DNA of 64,000 nucleotides. It comes from Salminus brasiliensis. Taxonomy: Eukaryota; Chordata; Actinopteri; Characiformes; Bryconidae. The notes below the pieces were generated by a model, which searched no databases, was not told the DNA's origin, and was given only the letters and a program-made list of their open reading frames with translations. Made by a program: the position numbers and the translations under genes. The stretch covers positions 32,045,680-32,109,679 of the forward strand of contig NC_132896.1 of the NCBI RefSeq assembly GCF_030463535.1. Reading direction: 5' to 3'. This document shows positions 39,057 through 47,259 of the stretch, piece by piece. The stretch's first letter is position 1; every line of letters starts with the position of its first letter.

Positions 39057-42000
39057 TGCCAGCGGATTAACTGTCGTTTGAGGAAGGCTGCAGTGCGGCT
39101 ATTTATTTGGAAACCGAAAATGAATACTACACTGGACTGGATTCTCATCTGCACTCTCAGAGCCCCCGTGTTCAGTAGTAATTTAAGGATTCCTGTAATC
39201 ACCAACATATTTATACATAAATACAGAAATGACACAAATTTGCTTCGGTAATTTCAATAATTAACATTTTTTCAGAAGTAGATTTTAACATGTCTACGTT
39301 TTAACCAAGACAGGGTCCCATAAAAACCCACCTTGTAGATAATTGCTGAACCCCACAGTTCCTGCACATTCACACAGACTCTCAAACTTTACAAAATATA
39401 CTATATTCTAGCTTCAGCTGCGTTCAGCCTCTTCACTGGCTTCCTGTAGCTTGAAAACCTTGACTCTGGCCTACAAAGCCAAGACTGGACCATCCAGCCC
39501 CTCCGTACTTGATAGCGATGGTCAAAAGCCAATCCTCACCAAGAGCCCTTCGAGCTTCAAGTGCGGCTCGGCTCGACCCGCCATCCCTCAAAATCCACTG
39601 AAGACGAGCGTCCAGGCTTTTTACTGTCCTGCTCCAAAGTGGTGGAACGAACTTCCCCTGGGTGTCCGAACAGCAGAGTCCAACGCTCGCTGTCTTCAAA
39701 CCCAGACTGAAGACCTTCCTCTTCTGAGAGGACTTGGTCAGCAGAGTGTGTAGAGTACTGTGGTCTCCGTACTGACCTCTGTATTCTGTACTCTGTATTC
39801 AAGATTAGAGGGATCTTTTGGATTCTAGTCTGTACAAACTATATAAGGGTATTTTCTGAGTAAACAGAATCTGAGACACTTTGACAAGAACCAAACTGTG
39901 AGGTTCTGGACGACTGGGTCAGAACATCTCCAAAACGTCAGGCAGCTCTTGTGGGGAGTTCGAGGTGTGCAGTGGTCAGTACCTACCAAAAGTGCTCCAA
40001 GAAAGGAACCACCAGTGAATGAACAACAGCTTCACGAGCAGCTAAGGGCTCACTGATGTGATCCATGGAAACCTTAATGGATCTGCTGCTAACGTTAGTC
40101 TTGGTGTCAGATACCCCAGGACCCTTTCAGGGGTGTTGTGGGGTTCACTGTATTAGGTTAGGTTGTGCTAATGTTATGGCTGATATGATAAAAGTGCAAG
40201 TATTGCAGGTATACAATGTAAGAGCATTTCATTAAACGTGTGTGTGTGTGTGTGTGTGTGTTTTTGTTTTGCACAGGAACCTTTGTGAACGGACTAGCAG
40301 AGGGAGAGGTAGATGGAGCGCTCCGGGAGATGGATGCCTTACGTCTCCTCGTTCATTCAGACTCAGATGTCTGGGTCCTTCTGAGCGAGGTGAGGCTCAG
40401 TAATACTGCCAGCTGGTTTATATGGGAATCTGTAGACATTATACAGTATGTAGTCAAAAAAGAAACATTACCTGTCCAAATGTTTGTGGACACCCCATCT
40501 AATGAATGCATCCAGCTACTTTAAGTTGGTCCCACACAGCTTGTCTCGTCCCTGTAGTGAAGTATTGATAATGCAATAGAACTCTCAGCACCATGCTGCC
40601 TAATAATGCCAGGCGTGGGCTAGATAGAGGGGTATAAAGCCCCCCAGCATTGAGCTGTGGAGCAGTGGAAGAACTGCGTTCTCTGGAATGATGGACTGTG
40701 GTGCTCCATTTAATACTTTTAGGTTGGGGATGATGAGGTGGGGTGGTGATGATCATTATTCAACATCCTGACCTCACTAACACTCTCGTTACTAAATGCA
40801 ATCAAATCCTCACAGCAATGCTCCTCCAAAATCTAGTAGAAAGCCTTCTTCCTTGGACAGTAGAGACAGTTACTCCAACAAAAGCAGGATAGAGTCTTTT
40901 TAATAGCCTTAAAATTTGAATGAACAAGTGTCCCAATACTTTTGTCCATATAATGTACCAGCTTAGAAAGCCAAAGTCGACCATGCTGCCGTGCCCCATG
41001 AGCAGAGAGGGTTAAATGCCTTGCTCAAGATCTCAAGAACAGAAGCAGCTTAGTGGACCTGGGTATCGAACCCACCACCTGTATAGACATATGAGCAAAA
41101 GCACCTCACCTGTAAGTTTTCTGATATATCTTTGGAACCTCAACATTATTCTGGGCTATCAACCAAGCCATAAACATGTCAGGCCTCTGTAATCTCCCCA
41201 ACTCCAAACCCCTTTGCCTTTGTAAAGCATCTGCAGTCTGGGACATCTGTTGAGACTCGCAGCTCATTTAAATAGCCTTGCATTTTTATCTAAGGCAAAC
41301 AGTCACTCAGTCATAGCGGGCAGTTATGGGATGCACTAAAACATGTGACAGACTCTCAGAGGAGCAGAGCTGGTTACACAGGTGGGCGATTTCACAGGAA
41401 AATCAACAGCTCGCTTGAAGCTGCAGTTCCAGTTTAGGCTCCAAGTTTACTGGAGGTGTGGTAATAGCGTTGAGGACCGGCCTGCATGGTACTGCAGTTC
41501 CAGACTGGTGCGTTGAAATACTCGTATGAGCCAAAACATTCTTGTCGCTGTTGGTAAAAAAGGTAAAGGTGCCTGTATTTGTCACTTCACTACATACAGA
41601 GAAACGTGTCCTCTGCTTTCGACCTATCTGTGATAGTGAACTAGGGCCAGTGATCACACACACACCCAGAGCGGTGGGCAGCCAACTCCAGCACCCAGGG
41701 AGCAGAGGAGGTGAAGGGCCCTGCCCCTGGTATATTACGTGGCCTAGTCCTGGTATCTGGCACCAAGGTGTTACAGCAGATCCTACAAGTTCTAGATCCT
41801 TCAGACCTAGCGCATCCACATGCATGTAATGGAAACGAAAACAGGGGCAGGTGACCTTCTGAAATTACTCCCGAGTCCAGGTTTGACTCGCACCCATTGT
41901 TGGTGCACATAGGTTAGAACTACTCAACTCCAGACACAGCATCAGTCCCAGTATCATCGACCTCATATTTCTGACCTTCATGAAGGAAACTCAACATTAC

Positions 42001-43993
42001 TATCTTCATCAAGCTGGTCATTTTACTGTGGCTCATGGGTCTACAGCTCTGGAAAAATGAAGACCACATTTTTTTCTTAACTTTGCATCTCTACGTCTAT
42101 GGCAACCATTAAATTCCAGGCATTTCATCTAACAGAGCTGAGGTAGCTGAATCTGCAGAGTATAAATGGCATAAAGTCCCAACAGCAATGTGAAAGACTA
42201 GTGGAGAGCCGGCTGAGACATGAGAGCTGTGATTGACCGTCAGGGTTATTGCACCATAGTGATTTCTGAATGCTCTCAAAGTTCAGATATTAGTCCTGTG
42301 TTGGTTAAATTGAATAATAATGTCATTGCATTTTAATTATTATAATAATTCTTCTTTGCATTGTTTGAGCAGTTGTTTTTGAGCAGCTGTCATTTCTGTA
42401 AATCAATAAAATAAATGATAAAATAAATTCATAAATAAATGCTCAAAATAGTAATATTCTTATTTGGAATTTAGGAGAAATGTTGTCCATGGTTAATGAA
42501 ATACACCGCAAATATACCTTAAACTTATTACCTATAAATAGTAAAACCAGAGAAACTAATAATGTAGGGTGGTCCTTTATTTTTTCCGGAGCTGTGTAGT
42601 GTGGGCTGTGTGATGTCAGATAGCCTCGTTTGCTATTTTGCAGTTTGGGAATGACTTTATCTTCATTAAAAGGACGATAAGGTTTTTCTAGCATGACAAA
42701 CCTGTGCAAAGCCTTGGTGTGTCATACAGGTGCATCTGGATTGTTTGGATTCTCTAGACGTTTTGCAACACTGGTTTTCCAGTATTATTCTAGTCACTAA
42801 AGAAGCCTAGCAAATAACGTCACTGCCCAGAAACATTTACACCACTTACATAATTTCCTGGTTCTTTTCTCATTAGTCAGACGTTTACATACACTCTAAC
42901 TGGTCTTTATTTGGGCTAAATCAGTTACAAAATAAGTCTTTAATAGAAAAAAAACAAGAACTTGGTCACAAATTTTAATTTTGGGGGTTTTCTGAACTCA
43001 ACACACGATCAGAATTATACACACAGGTCAAAAATATACATACACCTACATCGATTATTCATTCAGAGGTGCAAGGAGCTCAGAGCAGATCTGAGAAAGA
43101 CAATCGTAGATTTACACCAATCATGAACATCTCTTGTAGCCGTTTCTAATTAACTTCTCTGCCAAGTTCTGGAAGAAGACCCAAGCTGTCACCCTCAGCT
43201 GAGAGGTTATGGGTTCGGATAGTCAGGAACACCCCAAGAACCTCCTAGGCCCAAGCTGTTGTCCAAGAAAGAAGCTCCTGCTCTGAAATCTTGACACCTT
43301 CGAGCTTGGCTGAAGTTTGCAGATGAAAAAAAAAGCTTTCTAGAGAAACGTTATAAGTTGTTTGGCCACAGTGGGTATGCCTGGAGGTGTGAAGAGTAAA
43401 GATTCAACCACAAGACCACTGTAAACCACTGCTGAGCAGAGGTGAATAGAGGAGAATCATGCTCTGGGGGGTTGCTGCCAGTGGAACTGGTTGGCCTACA
43501 TTGCACAGTGAATGGAATGAGGATGGTGGAGGACTACCTCACAATTCTTCAGCATAACCTTCAGCATAATCAGCAGCTAGAGAGTTAAAACTTGGACACA
43601 ACTGGCTGTTCAAGGTGCAAAATGACCCCAAATATAAACCAAATACATATACTGTGCTCAAAGTTGGGTCTATTCGAGGAAACCAACTAATTCAACCGAA
43701 TTCAACCAATTCTGCCAAGTAGTGAAGGTCAAATATCCAACCAGAAGCTTGAAGCTAAGCTGTTGAAGGTACCACGTGCTAAGAGACATTTACCCAAATA
43801 TTAAATGTGCTGTATGTCTAATTCTGGCCTTGTGTTGACCTCAGAAACCCCTTCCCCCAATCAAATTTAAACAGATGTACAGTGGAAACATCTGCGTCTC
43901 ATCTGCGTGGTTGTCCAGCAGTGTGGTCACCAGAGATAAGGTTTGATTAAGAGTCTCGTCTTCTCTTTCTGACAGATCTTCATAAAAGTTTGA
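12357..43993 (+). CDS. mgat4d: GT54-family N-acetylglucosaminyltransferase-IV-like protein (MGAT4 family, probable mgat4d)
   Basis: Fifteen coding exons joined in phase: 12357-12441, 17268-17411, 17506-17625, 18256-18389, 22142-22188, 27751-27864, 27996-28071, 28587-28701, 30153-30283, 31659-31766, 31958-32151, 36898-36976, 38759-38834, 40277-40389, 43976-43993. They give 517 aa with no stop or frameshift. Residues 7-22 are a signal anchor, so this is a type II Golgi membrane protein. A short coiled-coil-like stem follows (residues 32-64), with sequons at N63, N69 and N73. The GT54 core runs from about residue 117 to 358. It includes W-R-T-K-Q-N-L-D-Y, the acidic L-E-D-D (EDD at 242-244), E-F-S-Q-L-G-F-I-G and S-L-F-Q-H-V-G blocks typical of GnT-IV. 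A C-terminal lectin-like region spans residues 359-517. Family members add beta-1,4-GlcNAc to the alpha-1,3 arm of N-glycans. Mammalian MGAT4D is recalled as an inhibitory, shorter relative. The name rests on linkage to scoc, mgst2 and setd7; an mgat4b-like label is the alternative. D-Y-G replaces the usual D-Y-C of MGAT4A/B. Confidence 0.85.
12590..12990 (+). repeat. Dispersed 'ctggt(t/c)gaccagcatg' repeat in intron 1
   Basis: Many near-copies of 'gaccagcatg' and 'aagctggttgaccag' are scattered over about 400 bp, and again at 13435-13485. The words are nearly self-complementary (CTGGT...ACCAG), so the region is rich in short inverted repeats. It is the same family as the block at about 3880-3985. 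Confidence 0.65.
13368..13402 (+). repeat. (TTA)n microsatellite
   Basis: A run of about eleven TTA units in intron 1 of the mgat4-family gene. Confidence 0.9.
13477..14139 (+). repeat. Longer copy of the segment duplicated at 11.44-11.71 kb
   Basis: The two ends (13477-13638 and 14046-14139) match the upstream copy closely. The middle of about 410 bp, absent upstream, contains mariner-MITE sequence ('ctccatccagtacttttggg', 'cctcactaacactc') and unrecognised sequence. Confidence 0.7.
14370..15610 (+). mobile_element. Two related, degenerate copies of a dispersed fish repeat
   Basis: It starts with 'caatcaatcaatcaa..tttatttatacag', followed by 'gtggcaaggataaactt' and 'accaagactcaaaaggggaa', a pattern common in fish genomes. 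Blocks at 14790-14905 and 15200-15320 are near-identical ('atctgccactattaatatca', 'tatattcagtt'). Both are followed by 'gatcagaggaggat' and 'gtgagtctt', with the second copy keeping a longer 'ttggttcctcccaaggtttc' tail. This looks like a tandem or nested insertion of one element family. Its class is uncertain. Confidence 0.6.
16041..16468 (+). mobile_element. Mariner-like MITE, full-length copy
   Basis: It runs from 'tacactatatgtccaaatgt' (followed by 'tgtggacacccc') to 'aatacttttgtccatacagt', with related termini in inverted orientation. The interior has the family blocks 'gttgccgacacagatgtgca', 'gtagagaagaagtact' and 'ctccaaaatctagt'. No transposase frame is present. It lies in intron 1 of the mgat4-family gene, immediately before the decayed exon-2 copy. 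Confidence 0.75.
16491..16568 (+). pseudogene. Decayed duplicate of mgat4-family exon 2
   Basis: This matches exon 2 (17268-17411) over its first half. From the shared word AAGGTCT to GCCTTGTC, 51 bp align without a gap and differ at about 10 positions. In the matching frame it reads [18 protein letters not shown] against [17 protein letters not shown] in the real exon. An acceptor-like 'ttcgttcag' ends at 16490. However, entry in the phase-1 frame left by exon 1 would be out of register, the frame stops at TGA soon after, and no good donor follows. It is most likely a dead tandem exon copy stranded between two MITEs. Confidence 0.65.
16632..16935 (-). mobile_element. Mariner-like MITE, partial inverted copy
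   Basis: It begins 'ggtcaaaagtattgggacacc', the complement of the family's right end, and continues through 'tttggaggagcattgctgtg' to 'catctggcattaggcac'. It is truncated at its far end by a SINE-like sequence. Confidence 0.7.
16955..17225 (+). mobile_element. tRNA-derived SINE-like element
   Basis: An RNA polymerase III B-box-like GGTTCAAATCC (about 16971-16981) is followed by 'gccatcagcagccggagtc' and 'tggggcggtcacgtgaacag'. The same arrangement is seen at 37685-37960 and, inverted, at 20935-21056. It ends about 40 bp before exon 2 of the mgat4-family gene. Confidence 0.65.
17650..17912. mobile_element. MITE-like repeat with 'ccataacattagcaccac' ends
   Basis: The left end reads 'ccataacattagcaccacct'. 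The right end is its inverted counterpart, 'gtggtgctaatgttatggc'. This gives terminal inverted repeats of about 19 bp around a 260-bp non-coding body in intron 3. The interior shares sequence with the repeats at 11.8 and 39.9 kb. Confidence 0.75.
18890..19840 (+). repeat. Degenerate minisatellite of 'ggttgctatggt' words in intron 4
   Basis: About 0.95 kb is built from diverged direct repeats such as 'aggtggttgctatggtgttg' and 'ttgctaggt'. Units of roughly 20-40 bp are irregularly arranged. It is an old tandem array with no open coding pattern. Confidence 0.85.
20935..21056 (-). mobile_element. tRNA-derived SINE fragment, minus strand
   Basis: The reverse strand shows an A-box-like TAGCTCAGCGG, then a degenerate B box and 'tggccggagtccgagagag'. 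This is the same family as 16955-17225 and 37685-37960. Confidence 0.65.
22420..22575 (+). mobile_element. Plus-strand copy of the 'cattttggagcg' dispersed repeat
   Basis: This shares 'aagtcattttggagcgttta', 'ttggtccattcat' and 'agattcacattatgtcgaaa' with 62497-62600, and in inverted form with 1490-1632. It lies 230 bp after exon 5 of the mgat4-family gene. A partial sister lies at 23325-23425. Confidence 0.6.
23154..23232 (-). mobile_element. Fish SINE tail fragment, minus strand
   Basis: The reverse strand reads 'taagtcgctctggataagag' then 'cgtctgctaaatg', the conserved 3' tail of fish V-SINE/L2-related elements. Only the tail is present. Confidence 0.75.
23747..23803. repeat. (AT)n microsatellite
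   Basis: About 57 bp of pure AT dinucleotide in intron 5 of the mgat4-family gene. Confidence 0.9.
24541..25039 (+). mobile_element. Mariner-like MITE, full-length copy
   Basis: The left end is 'acaatgtgtccaaatac..ggacacccc' and the right end 'caatacttttgtccattttg'. The interior has the family block 'ggtataaagccccccagcat'. It lies in intron 5 of the mgat4-family gene. Confidence 0.75.
26337..26549 (+). mobile_element. Fish tRNA-derived SINE, near full length
   Basis: The head 'gtggttggtgtggcacaaca' with a promoter-like region is followed by 'gggcaagactcctaacact'. The conserved tail runs through 'gtaagtcgctctggataaga' and 'gcgtctgctaaat'. It is closely related to 50427-50669. Confidence 0.8.
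27035..27509 (-). mobile_element. Solo LTR of a Ty3/gypsy-like retrotransposon
   Basis: The 475-bp unit begins TGTAACGTGT and ends GTGACA on the plus strand. On the minus strand it begins TGTCACGACTC and contains a TATA-like 'gtatataagcccgggc' (27361-27376), as expected of an LTR promoter. Flanks are AGTGT (27030-27034) and GGTGT (27510-27514), a 5-bp target duplication with one mismatch. No internal retroelement genes are adjacent, so this is a recombined solo LTR, in intron 5. The one open frame across it is not a gag or pol gene. Confidence 0.65.
28745..29330 (+). repeat. 0.6-kb polypyrimidine (CTCTTCTC)n tract directly after exon 8
   Basis: Beginning 44 nt after the exon 8 donor, nearly every base is C or T for about 585 bp, in imperfect 'ctcttctc' and 'ctcctcattt' units. 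Long pyrimidine-rich open frames on + and purine-rich frames on - are by-products of the repeat. Homopurine-homopyrimidine mirror repeats of this kind can form triplex DNA. A shorter sister tract lies at 29450-29570. Confidence 0.9.
29450..29570 (+). repeat. Second polypyrimidine tract in intron 8
   Basis: About 120 bp of 'ctcctctcct'-type repeat, separated from the larger tract by 120 bp of ordinary sequence. Confidence 0.85.
31136..31594 (+). repeat. 34-bp minisatellite, about 13 copies, in intron 9
   Basis: The unit runs 'ttttagaaagtcagactcag' then 'tgaatgctcccagg', repeated head to tail with very few differences (mainly gtttta/gcttta and taga/tata). The array ends 64 bp before exon 10. 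High homogeneity implies recent expansion. Confidence 0.95.
31911..31951 (+). repeat. (GT)n microsatellite at the exon 11 acceptor
   Basis: An interrupted GT run ends just 6 nt before the exon 11 boundary at 31958, so it replaces the usual polypyrimidine tract of that acceptor. Confidence 0.85.
32280..32760 (+). repeat. Three to four diverged tandem repeats, SINE/L2-like, in intron 11
   Basis: Blocks with 'gggtat(t/c)ga(a/g)ccaca(a)cc(t)', 'gtgatcaat' and 'cttcacatatacca' recur at about 32340, 32470, 32625 and 32700. The 'gccttgctcaag' word also appears at 41020 and 45252. It is an old SINE-derived segment that later multiplied locally. Confidence 0.6.
33770..35770 (+). repeat. 2-kb minisatellite with ~40-bp unit and higher-order structure, intron 11
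   Basis: About fifty 37-40-bp units of the form 'caatagtacaggcccaaa', 'nccttgactgtaggagtgtgtc' run head to tail. Variant units recur in a fixed order: the segment at 34220-34481 is repeated almost exactly at 34482-34743 (period 262 bp). A related multi-unit block recurs near 34840-35100 and 35160-35430. Three outlying units lie at 36010-36135. The repetitive proteins read from it are artefacts. Confidence 0.95.
36424..36815 (+). mobile_element. Mariner-like MITE, right end lost
   Basis: It starts 'tacactatgtgtccaaaagt' with the family interior through 'gccttgatttcagaagaagc', then breaks off before the terminal repeat. It lies in intron 11, 80 bp before the CT tract and exon 12. Confidence 0.7.
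36851..36891 (+). repeat. (CT)n microsatellite serving as the exon 12 polypyrimidine tract
   Basis: About twenty CT units lie immediately before 'tgtgcag' and exon 12 (36898), so the microsatellite forms the splice acceptor's pyrimidine tract. Confidence 0.9.
37081..37254 (+). repeat. Compound (GT)n-(GA)n-(GT)n microsatellite
   Basis: GT run 37081-37110, GA run about 37179-37204 and GT run 37205-37254, all in intron 12 about 100-280 bp after exon 12. Confidence 0.9.
37685..37960 (+). mobile_element. tRNA-derived SINE-like element
   Basis: A B-box-like GGGTCGAATCCC is followed by 'gccatcggcagccgaggccc' and 'tgcattggagccgggta'. It is the same family as 16955-17225. A mariner-MITE right-end fragment (about 37545-37620) and a poly-G run precede it. 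Confidence 0.6.
38898..39054. repeat. Paired (AC)n and (GT)n microsatellites forming an inverted repeat
   Basis: An AC run (38898-38936) and a GT run (39005-39054) are separated by about 70 bp in intron 13. They are complementary, so the transcript or single strand could fold into a roughly 40-bp hairpin. Confidence 0.85.
39418..39752 (+). mobile_element. 3' end of a degenerate LINE (L2/CR1-like reverse transcriptase C-terminus)
   Basis: The plus-strand translation carries the family's terminal pattern: L-x-W-L-P near the start, P-S near 39497, then [13 protein letters not shown] and S-N-A-R-C near 39620-39700. It ends near a TAG at 39751. This corresponds to the conserved 'AP.LWN.LP' region of non-LTR polymerases. 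The frame is broken upstream and only the last part survives, in intron 13. Confidence 0.7.
39895..40185 (+). mobile_element. Dispersed fish repeat (copy)
   Basis: This contains 'gggtcagaacatctccaaaa', 'gtggtcagtacctacc' and 'gctcactgatgtgatccatg', and ends in 'gtgctaatgttatggctgat'. Its relatives are at 11770-12010, 50810-50985 and 17650-17912. Confidence 0.6.
40471..40958 (+). mobile_element. Mariner-like MITE, full-length copy
   Basis: The ends are 'cctgtccaaatgtttgtgga' and 'aatacttttgtccatataat'. The interior family blocks are intact. It starts about 80 bp after exon 14 of the mgat4-family gene. Confidence 0.75.
41530..41800 (+). repeat. Dispersed fish repeat in intron 14
   Basis: It carries 'gtcacttcactacatacaga', 'gccagtgatcacacac', 'gcggtgggcagccaactcca' and 'gggagcagaggagg', a layout I recognise as a common teleost interspersed repeat. 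Overlapping open frames on both strands are not supported as genes. Confidence 0.5.
42041..42599. mobile_element. MITE with ACAGCTC(T/C)GGAAAAA terminal inverted repeats
   Basis: The left end is CTACAGCTCTGGAAAAATGA. The reverse complement of the right end reads CTACACAGCTCCGGAAAAAA, and both continue to a GACCAC-like block. The 559-bp body is AT-rich and non-coding. It lies in intron 14. Confidence 0.8.
42876..43860. mobile_element. Degenerate Tc1-like transposon
   Basis: It opens with 'gtcagacgtttacatacact', a Tc1-type terminal repeat. The long inverted-repeat sequence has 'cttggtcacaaattttaatt'. A counterpart, 'ttctggccttgtgttgacct', is near 43820. Between them is a transposase-like region with many stops (for example the 'atcatgctctggggggttgc' and 'gaccccaaatata' blocks). 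The coding region is dead and the right terminal repeat is truncated. Confidence 0.8.
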
Positions 43994-44558
43994 TCAGCAG
44001 TGAAGAGCAGAGAAAGCGGAGAGTAGGATGGACTCCATCGGCGCCACAGCGCAACAGCACACCCTGCTGGCCAGGAGGCATTCGTTGAGGAGACTCCAAG
44101 AGATGAGAGAGGTCATCTGCTCTGCTTCTCTCAGTGGGCAGCACTAGTTGCGAGTAATGTCACAGGAATGATGGCTTTAATTTTTGGATGGATGGCGCAT
44201 GCAGGGATCTGCAGACTGACTGCTGAGTGTGTTCAACAGGATGTTCAGCAGGATGGATATGGCTGATGAAGCCACACACTGAAGCACAACACTGGAAGAA
44301 AGGTGGTGTAGATGGACCCTTGAGGGACAGCACCCTTTCTAATACTGAATTTCTGATCATAAGCTAAGTTGGTGAGTTTAGAGCAGGCCTGTGATTATGG
44401 GGGGGAAACTCAGCCGACTCAGACTGCACACCATACACTAAACAACCCTAGATTTGTTTATTGTTCAATATATTTGATATATTGTTCTCTAGGGCCAAAG
44501 TATCTGTTATTTAAATACGATTTATTGACATAGGACCATGCAAATCAATCAGTCTTCC

Positions 44559-44564
44559 AATAAA
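44559..44564 (+). terminator. Candidate polyadenylation signal of the mgat4-family gene
   Basis: AATAAA lies 566 bp after the stop codon. It is the first clear canonical hexamer I noticed downstream. Confidence 0.4.
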
Positions 44565-45383
44565 GTTCAACATACAGCCGTTCGTTACCATCAGCACTCA
44601 GTTTCAGTGCTGCCTGTAACTGTCCTGGATGGTCAGATTTATTTTTATGAGTATATTTTTGGAAGTTGAAAGTAAATGGTTTCCTTTATGTTGACGACTG
44701 GCTTGGTTTCATTTAAAAAAAAAAGGAGGAAACCAGATGGTTTCAAGGAATTGTTTACTTGTTGATACCAAGCGGCTTTATTTCTCCTTCCGAGCACCTT
44801 TGGAAGCCCTGTGGAAGAGCGAGAATGGAGATGGAGGTGGAGGTTTAACGTGAAACAGGGAGGTGGAGGTAAGGCATGGGGAGAAGGAAGGGTATGTTGC
44901 GTTCTACTGCGGCTAATTCAGTTCTTCACTCCTCGGGCGCTAGCAGATAGAGGCTAACACTTGGTCTTCTCCTACTCCTCCAGTCTCTAAACCAAATGGG
45001 TTCACCTGGACACCTGGAGGCCCATTAGCACCGCACAGGTCAGCAACAGAGGGCAGCGTCTGTCGAGTGGGGCTACCTTGTCGTAGCATACTGCCGTAGT
45101 GTACATTTATAGGTAAAGCTGCCTCAGTAAACCAGTAGCGCTAGGTAGTATTTTCCGAGAAGCTAATGGCATCAGAGAATGCTCCCAGCAGAAGGATAGT
45201 GTAAAATCTGAGATCAGAGTAAATACGGTAAAAGCGGAGAGGGTGAAGGGCCTTGCTCAAGGGCCTAACAGTGGCAGCTTGTAGAGTCCGGGTATCGAAC
45301 CCACAACCCTGTCATTAATGATGTGATTCTGGTTTTCCTGCATTGACTTAACAGAAAAAACAATGAATTCAAACTAATGTCGT

Positions 45384-45780
45384 TTAAAGCGACAGTCCGT
45401 AAGTTTGTGGGCTTTGGGGATTTAGAGACCTCTCTGGTGAGCATGTGTAAGTGCATCAATCATGCAGAGGAGCGCTTTTAAACTGTGCATTGTGGTGTGA
45501 CCTCCTTTCAGAGCGGATGATTCAGTGGGTGAACGAGGAGATGAAGACTCGATTTGCCGTTCAGATATCTCCATGTTCACAGCATCCGAACTTCCACGAA
45601 ACCTACCAGAGCGCTGTGATTTTAGAATGAATATATTAGGTGTTCCGGGGACGGTCACGCAGGCAGCACACTGACACCATTTACCATTAACTAAATAAAA
45701 TTTTCACGCCTCCCCACTCAGAAAGACCACTGCTTTCAGTTGAAAACAAAAAAAAAAAAAATTAGGGACTGCCGCTTTAA
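45384..45780. mobile_element. MITE with TTAAAGCG(A/G)CAGTCC(G/C)TAA terminal repeats
   Basis: Left end TTAAAGCGACAGTCCGTAA (45384-45402). Right end TTAGGGACTGCCGCTTTAA (45762-45780), its inverted match with two differences over 19 bp. The interior is 359 bp and non-coding. Confidence 0.8.
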
Positions 45781-46738
45781 GGTAAGCTCTAAAATGCAGA
45801 TTTAAGGCTGTTACAAACATACATAAAAAACAAAGATATTTTAAAGAAAATAATCAAATTTTAAGATAGTACTTGAGAATGCAAGTTTTTTTCTTATGCA
45901 CTGCTGTGGGTTTATCTTAAGAGTCTTCGTACATGTTTGCCTGTGAATTGTATTGCTAGCTAATAACGATGCTCTTCAGAAACTGACTGAAAATGCCCAG
46001 GCGAGAGGAGACTGAATGAAAACTCAGAAGACTTAATGTCAACATAAACACACACACACACAAGGGTACTCTCAGTGCTAGGACTAGAGCGAGGACTCGT
46101 TCAAAGGCAAATAAAATTGATTTATTCAAACAGGCACTAAAAGATACTGAACAACAGTAAAACGCTACACAGGCATGAAATACTCGCACACAGCTGTGAT
46201 GCAGACCTGTAAAACTCTGTAGTGAAAAGCACCAGGAAAGAGGGTCACGGATTCCATTCCCTGAATTACTGTTACCTAATTTCTCAGGTTAGTTATTATA
46301 CATGGTGACACACAGGCAGTACAGCAGCAGACAGTTCTGCAGGTCACATCAGAGCTGTGCTCCCGTCTACAAAAGTAAAACAGCTAAACATAAAATATAG
46401 AAGCTCATAGAACATCTAATGAAATAAAACACAAGTCAATGCAGTTCGTTTAGTTGTCTGTAATGATCTTGTTGGTCTTGTTAATATCCTGCCCTAACAT
46501 AAGGCAACAAACTAGAATAGAAAATATAAATAGGAAAAAAAAACATGATCTTTAAAAGCTGCCCCGGTACTCTTCAAAATAAAGGAGCTTCAGGTTCTTT
46601 TGCTAGCATGGATCAGGCCCATGGAGCTGGAACAGGGAGGCGAACTCTGGGCTGGAGTTTATGGTGGCTTTGAGGTGGGTGAACAAAGCCAAGCCTCCTT
46701 AAAGCTCAGGTAAGCAATGGAGAGGAAGGGATGGGACG

Positions 46739-46761
46739 GGGTGGGGTGGGGTGGGGTGGGG
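46739..46761 (+). repeat. (GGGGT)n microsatellite
   Basis: Four to five GGGGT pentamers. The G-runs could form a G-quadruplex on the plus strand. Confidence 0.8.
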
Positions 46762-47259
46762 TCAGGTGAGGTGGAGGAGTTGCGGCATGGTCCATCCCCA
46801 AAAGTTGAGCACTGGCATAATTCCACTTGGGAAATGCCATAGATGGACCAGTTTTGGTTCCACAGTGCGAGTGAGTGTGAAGCACCTTCTCTTGAGTTCT
46901 GAAGGTTCTTCACACTCGAACATCTCTCAAACCTAAAGTGGTTCCTTCATGGCATCTCCCAAAGAACCTTTAGAAGCACCATTATTTTGTAGGAGTGTGT
47001 GGTCATGGGATAGAACAGCTCTCCCTTAAGTCAGTGGATGTTTGAAGCACATAATCTATAACATACTAAATCAAGCAGCATCAAAATGAACCTAATAAAT
47101 TAAGAGTGGGGATCATGTGACGGAAACACACGCCAAGCAAATGTAAACATTAGCCGTTTTAGCTGCATGTGGGTAAGACTAGAAAGTAAACTGTGCTGAG
47201 ACGGCAGAGGGGTTTCTGACTCGAACTACACAGTAGGGGAAGAGGAAGGGGCTTCTCCC

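Larger units (their letters stand above)
44000..47255. other. Convergent intergenic region between the mgat4-family gene and scoc
   Basis: After the stop at 43991-43993 a plausible polyadenylation signal AATAAA lies at 44559-44564. The rest holds a SINE-like fragment (45240-45320), a MITE (45384-45780), a short AC run (about 46048-46062) and a GGGGT repeat (46739-46761). It presumably also includes the scoc 3' UTR on the minus strand, whose end I could not fix. No clgn or other gene was found. Confidence 0.5.

Noticed and set aside
39433-39802. Overlapping frames on both strands at the LINE remnant
   Set aside because: Only the plus-strand frame resembles a LINE polymerase end, and it is a fragment without an intact upstream part, so it is listed as a mobile element and not as a gene.
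41403-41910. Long opposing frames (95-140 aa)
   Set aside because: They fall on a common dispersed fish repeat in intron 14. No splice signals or conserved domain were recognised.
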